A stretch of 64,000 nucleotides of DNA. It comes from Paenibacillus sp. G2S3. GTDB taxonomy: Bacteria > Bacillota > Bacilli > Paenibacillales > Paenibacillaceae. The first letter of the stretch is position 1. Each line of letters starts with the position of its first letter. The notes under the pieces are model-generated. The model searched no databases. It was not told the DNA's origin and worked only from the letters and a program-made list of their open reading frames with translations. Shown here piece after piece: positions 61,291 through 64,000 of this stretch. Position numbers and translations under genes: made by a program. The stretch lies in contig NZ_CP126095.1 in assembly GCF_030123105.1 (NCBI RefSeq), positions 1,674,001 through 1,738,000 of the forward strand. The letters run 5' to 3'.

Positions 61291-62328
61291 GTGAATGCAA
61301 ATAACAAATATCATATCCTCATGCAAGGGACTATCAGCAACAATGTGAGCGCAACCTGTAAGGAGTTTGGCATATCCCGGACGATCTATTATCAGTGGTG
61401 TAAAGCTTACCAAGAGCAGGGGATGGATGGACTGGCAGCGAAGGAACGAAAGCCGGTAATGCCTAATAAAGTGGATAAGCGAACGGAAAGATTGATCTTA
61501 CAATACGTTGCCAAATTCCCTGAAGATGGGCCCAAGCGAATCTTTTATGAACTGCAGGATGAGGGTGTGCAAATAGGGGAGTCAGGTATTTATAATGTGC
61601 TGCGTCGAAATGGACTTAGTACGAGAGTGGAACGCGAGGCTTACGCCAAAGAAATTAAAGCAAAGAAGAGGGAAGGCGCACAAGCGGCAAACACCAGAGG
61701 GTGTAAAGAGAAACCGAAACCTCTGGACTATAAGATGAAAAATCCGGAAAATGCTCACCCCGGGTATATGTGCCAACAGAGTATTAGCTATATGGGAGTG
61801 TTCCCAAGGGTAGGAAAGGTGTATCAATACGTGGTCTACGATGCCTATTCCAGATTAGGCTTAGTCAAGCTATATAATCGGAAGTCCGCCATTCATTTTA
61901 TCGATTTTATGGATTTGAAGGTCATCCCATTGATGAAGACCTTAGAGTTCCAAATTGATAATCTGGTTACGAACAAGAGTCGTGAATTTACTACGAACTG
62001 GGACAGAGGTAAACATAAATACAGCGATTTTTTACATAAGAACAACATTAATCAAGTAGCCATTACTGCAGATCAGACAGAAGTATTTCAGCCCTTACAG
62101 CAATTTGTAGCGGTGTTGACGAAAGAATTTTATCAACAGGCTTGGTTGGATGATACGATTGAATCCTTTGAAATTTTAGAAAAGCGCTTACATAAATATT
62201 TGAGGATCTATAACTTCAGCAGGGTAATCACAGACGGACCTAATCAAGGTAAAATACCATCGGATGTCGCACTTGAGTATACGGGTCAGCGTGAGACCTT
62301 GCCATTATGGTTATTTACAAGGAGATAA
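61291..62328 (+). CDS. Transposase-derived protein lacking DDE residues (IS3/IS481-like)
   Basis: 345 residues. N-terminal helix-turn-helix (about 15-45, VSATCKEFGISRTIYYQWCKAYQEQGMDGL) and a second HTH region to about 115, then an rve-like integrase domain (about 155-335). The usual W..D-[IL]-[ST]-Y becomes CQQSISY, putting Ser164 where the first Asp should be; the second Asp is kept (Asp223 in FQIDN); the final Glu of the VER motif is replaced by Gln270 before QFVAVLTKEFY. The frame is intact and full length, has an RBS (GGGGGTG) and is followed 3 bp later by an FAD oxidoreductase. No terminal inverted repeats or target duplication were seen. It looks like a domesticated, DNA-binding but non-transposing protein. 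Confidence 0.75.
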   Translation: MNANNKYHILMQGTISNNVSATCKEFGISRTIYYQWCKAYQEQGMDGLAAKERKPVMPNKVDKRTERLILQYVAKFPEDGPKRIFYELQDEGVQIGESGIYNVLRRNGLSTRVEREAYAKEIKAKKREGAQAANTRGCKEKPKPLDYKMKNPENAHPGYMCQQSISYMGVFPRVGKVYQYVVYDAYSRLGLVKLYNRKSAIHFIDFMDLKVIPLMKTLEFQIDNLVTNKSREFTTNWDRGKHKYSDFLHKNNINQVAITADQTEVFQPLQQFVAVLTKEFYQQAWLDDTIESFEILEKRLHKYLRIYNFSRVITDGPNQGKIPSDVALEYTGQRETLPLWLFTRR

Positions 62329-62331
62329 CAG

Positions 62332-63594
62332 ATGATGACTAATATGAAGCATGAAGACAGGATAGGGATCATCGGTGCAGGGATTTCTGGGGTTACAGCT
62401 GCTTACCAACTAGCGAAAAAAGGATATACCCATATCACTCTCCTTGAGAAGTCAGACCGGGTAGGTGGCAAGTGTCATTCAATTGAATATAAAGGGAAAA
62501 CCTATGAAATGGGGACCCTAATTGGCTTGCCAACTTATAAACATACGATAGAACTCATGAGAGAGTTTGATCTTATGGATAAGGGGCCACTCTTGGAACG
62601 GGGATTTTTTGATACAAACGGGCGAAAAACTTCTCAGATTCCTATGGACCAGATTCAGGTGTTTACGCAGGAATTCAAACGGTTGCCGGATATTTTGAAG
62701 CATTATAAGTCACTACAAGAACCGGGTTTTCTCCACTTGCCGCCAGATCTATGTCAGCCTTTTTCAGAATGGTGTACGGAGAATGAGCTATCTGTTATTG
62801 GGCAGGTGTATATGCATTACTTCAATACCTTTGGTTTTGGGAGTATTCAGGATGTGCCGGCAGCTTATGTGTTGAAATTTCTTACTTATGATAATTTATT
62901 ATCCTTTATTGAGATCACTCACATGATAACCTGGCCTAAGGGAGTCACTGAACTCATTAGAAGAATGGCCGACCAAGTAGAGGATCTGCGTCTGACTTGT
63001 GAAGTGCTACATATGGAGCCGGAGGGAAATGGTCAAGTTCGGGTGGAAACAAACCAGGATATCTTTTATTTTGACAAGGTTATTTACACAGCATCCTTAG
63101 AGCATCTGGGTGACATGGTTCACTTATCTTCGGTAGACAGCACATTACTAGAATGTATAACCTATGAACGTTTTCGGGTATATGCCTATAGAGTAAAGGG
63201 GTTACCGGAGCTTTCTGGATATATCCCCAGCAATATGAATCCTGAACGTAAGGGACATATGATGGCATGGTACTACAGGTGGGCAGATATGGGAACTACA
63301 GACCTAGTTACGGTTTATGTAGCGGAGAATAATGAAATGACAGATCTAGAGATGCGGGAAAAGGTAGAAAATAAACTTCGCGAGCTTGGCGGCGAGAACA
63401 TCCGTCTGTACATGATGAAGCGCTGGAAGCAGTTCCCCCATGTGGATTCTAATGCGATCCGTGAAGGCTTCTATGAACGGCTTGATCAGATGCAGGGAAG
63501 AGATAAGATCTATTATGGTGGAGAAATCATGAATTTTCCTACACTTGAGAATTGTATCGTATATTCGAAATACTTAGTTGAAAGATTTTTTTAA
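62332..63594 (+). CDS. FAD-dependent amine-oxidase-type oxidoreductase
   Basis: 420 residues. N-terminal dinucleotide-binding motif IGIIGAGISGVTAAYQLAKKG followed by ITLLEKSDRVGGKCHS, as in flavin amine oxidases, protoporphyrinogen oxidases and phytoene desaturases; the C-terminal FAD contact region is IYYGGEIMNFPTLENCIVYSKYL. Substrate cannot be predicted. AAGGAGA lies within the end of the upstream transposase-like gene, and only 3 bp separate the two, so they are cotranscribed and probably coupled. Followed by a terminator. Confidence 0.85.
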   Translation: MMTNMKHEDRIGIIGAGISGVTAAYQLAKKGYTHITLLEKSDRVGGKCHSIEYKGKTYEMGTLIGLPTYKHTIELMREFDLMDKGPLLERGFFDTNGRKTSQIPMDQIQVFTQEFKRLPDILKHYKSLQEPGFLHLPPDLCQPFSEWCTENELSVIGQVYMHYFNTFGFGSIQDVPAAYVLKFLTYDNLLSFIEITHMITWPKGVTELIRRMADQVEDLRLTCEVLHMEPEGNGQVRVETNQDIFYFDKVIYTASLEHLGDMVHLSSVDSTLLECITYERFRVYAYRVKGLPELSGYIPSNMNPERKGHMMAWYYRWADMGTTDLVTVYVAENNEMTDLEMREKVENKLRELGGENIRLYMMKRWKQFPHVDSNAIREGFYERLDQMQGRDKIYYGGEIMNFPTLENCIVYSKYLVERFF

Positions 63595-63611
63595 AAATGC
63601 GTGAGTAATAA

Positions 63612-63649
63612 GCCTTGTCCACAAAGAAATTTGTCGGCAAGGTTTTTTT
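63612..63649 (+). terminator. Rho-independent terminator
   Basis: CTTGTCCACAAA pairs with TTTGTCGGCAAG (10 of 12) around GAAA, followed by seven T. Confidence 0.82.
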
Positions 63650-63669
63650 ACATTGCAGAAAGCATATAT

Positions 63670-63860
63670 TTGGGACCCCCCGCAAAGTGCCTGAGTAAGC
63701 ATCGAAGTAAAGCTCCACTTTGTGGGGATATTTTACTTTCGAGTTAGGTTTACAGTGTGTAGTTCTCTAGACATAGTTTCCAATAGATTCCCCTACTTGG
63801 TGTAGGTCCTTGGATGAATTCCAGTCCTATTGCTGTGTAAACTCAACTCGAAACGAAACT
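63670..63860. repeat. Cluster of inverted repeats at right edge
   Basis: CCCCGCAAAGTG (63678-63689) pairs with CACTTTGTGGGG (63716-63727), 11 of 12. TTTCGAGTTAGGTTTACA (63738-63755) pairs with TGTAAACTCAACTCGAAA (63836-63853), 16 of 18, 80 bp apart. No gene is seen inside. Could be a structured RNA or the remains of a mobile element. Confidence 0.5.
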
Positions 63861-63910
63861 ACGAAAACCCTGATATATCAACGTTTTGAGCGGTTTGATC
63901 GTTCGATGTG

Positions 63911-63998
63911 AGGTGGGATATATTGGACTCAAGACATCACTTACATACAAAATATGCGAATGCTTACGAAGCTAGTTTTGCACGAAGACAATCAGTGA
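63911..63998 (+). pseudogene. Possible IS3-family transposase remnant
   Basis: A short frame reads GIYWTQDITYIQ, resembling the first catalytic motif (W..DITYI) of IS3-type OrfB transposases, and stops at 63998 after about 25 codons. Nothing upstream in frame matches a transposase. It may be a decayed fragment or a chance match. Confidence 0.3.
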
Positions 63999-64000
63999 TG

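Noticed and set aside
61291..62328. An active insertion sequence
   Set aside because: Two of three DDE residues are replaced, no terminal inverted repeats were found, and the gene is coupled to an enzyme gene.

Overview
The window looks like the chromosome of a Paenibacillus-type Firmicute. The signs are strong AGGAGG-type ribosome binding sites, S-layer-homology (SLH) anchored giant polysaccharidases, a YesM/YesN-type two-component system, several sugar ABC importers without their own ATPase, and many ArsR/MarR/AraC/DeoR regulators. I saw no rRNA, tRNA, CRISPR array or intact prophage. Genus is inferred from gene style, not from a marker gene.

Layout: (1) 1-2.2 kb, the end of a glycan operon: a GH27 alpha-galactosidase cut by the window edge and a GH43 enzyme. 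(2) 2.3-7.6 kb, assorted genes: a secreted protein of unknown function, a large YhgE/Pip membrane protein, an aldo/keto reductase and an SGNH hydrolase. (3) 7.6-15.2 kb, an L-fucose catabolic block: DeoR-type regulator, L-fucose isomerase, a rhamnulokinase-type kinase, L-fuculose-1-phosphate aldolase and fucose mutarotase, followed by an AraC regulator and a Gfo/Idh/MocA dehydrogenase. (4) 15.2-16.8 kb, a long imperfect palindrome and a TraB/GumN protein. (5) 16.9-38.4 kb, the centrepiece: an acidic-polysaccharide utilisation locus with GH88 unsaturated glucuronyl hydrolase, heparinase II/III-type lyase, YesM/YesN pair, ABC importer, GH29 alpha-fucosidase, GH35 beta-galactosidase and a 2655-residue SLH-anchored protein carrying two complete PL8 lyase modules. 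(6) 38.5-53 kb, an arabinan/arabinoxylan locus: GH51 arabinofuranosidase, SLH-anchored GH43 arabinanase, a second ABC importer, a second GH43 enzyme and two paralogous ArsR-like regulators with an unusual C-terminal domain. (7) 53-64 kb, housekeeping and stress genes: ABC-2 exporter with TetR, amidase, two MarR regulators, DHA2 drug exporter, a phosphatase with an apparent ATC start, a transposase-like protein lacking its DDE residues coupled to an FAD oxidoreductase, and small structured repeats.

Proposed working of region 5 (inference): the surface-anchored PL8 protein cleaves a uronic-acid polymer outside the cell; the lipoprotein and two permeases import unsaturated oligosaccharides using an ATPase encoded elsewhere; the signal-peptide-less GH88, heparinase II/III, GH29 and GH35 enzymes finish them in the cytoplasm; released L-fucose could enter the pathway of region 3. 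Three promoters in region 5 (before GH88, the first permease and the binding protein) carry the same direct-repeat site, GTCAAAAT twice about 22 bp apart, ending about 35-39 bp before the -10 box. This is a good candidate binding site for the YesN-type regulator encoded between them. No sulfatase, hexosaminidase or mannosidase is present, which argues against a sulfated glycosaminoglycan or xanthan as the main target and leaves a fucosylated, galactosylated uronic-acid heteropolysaccharide as the best guess.
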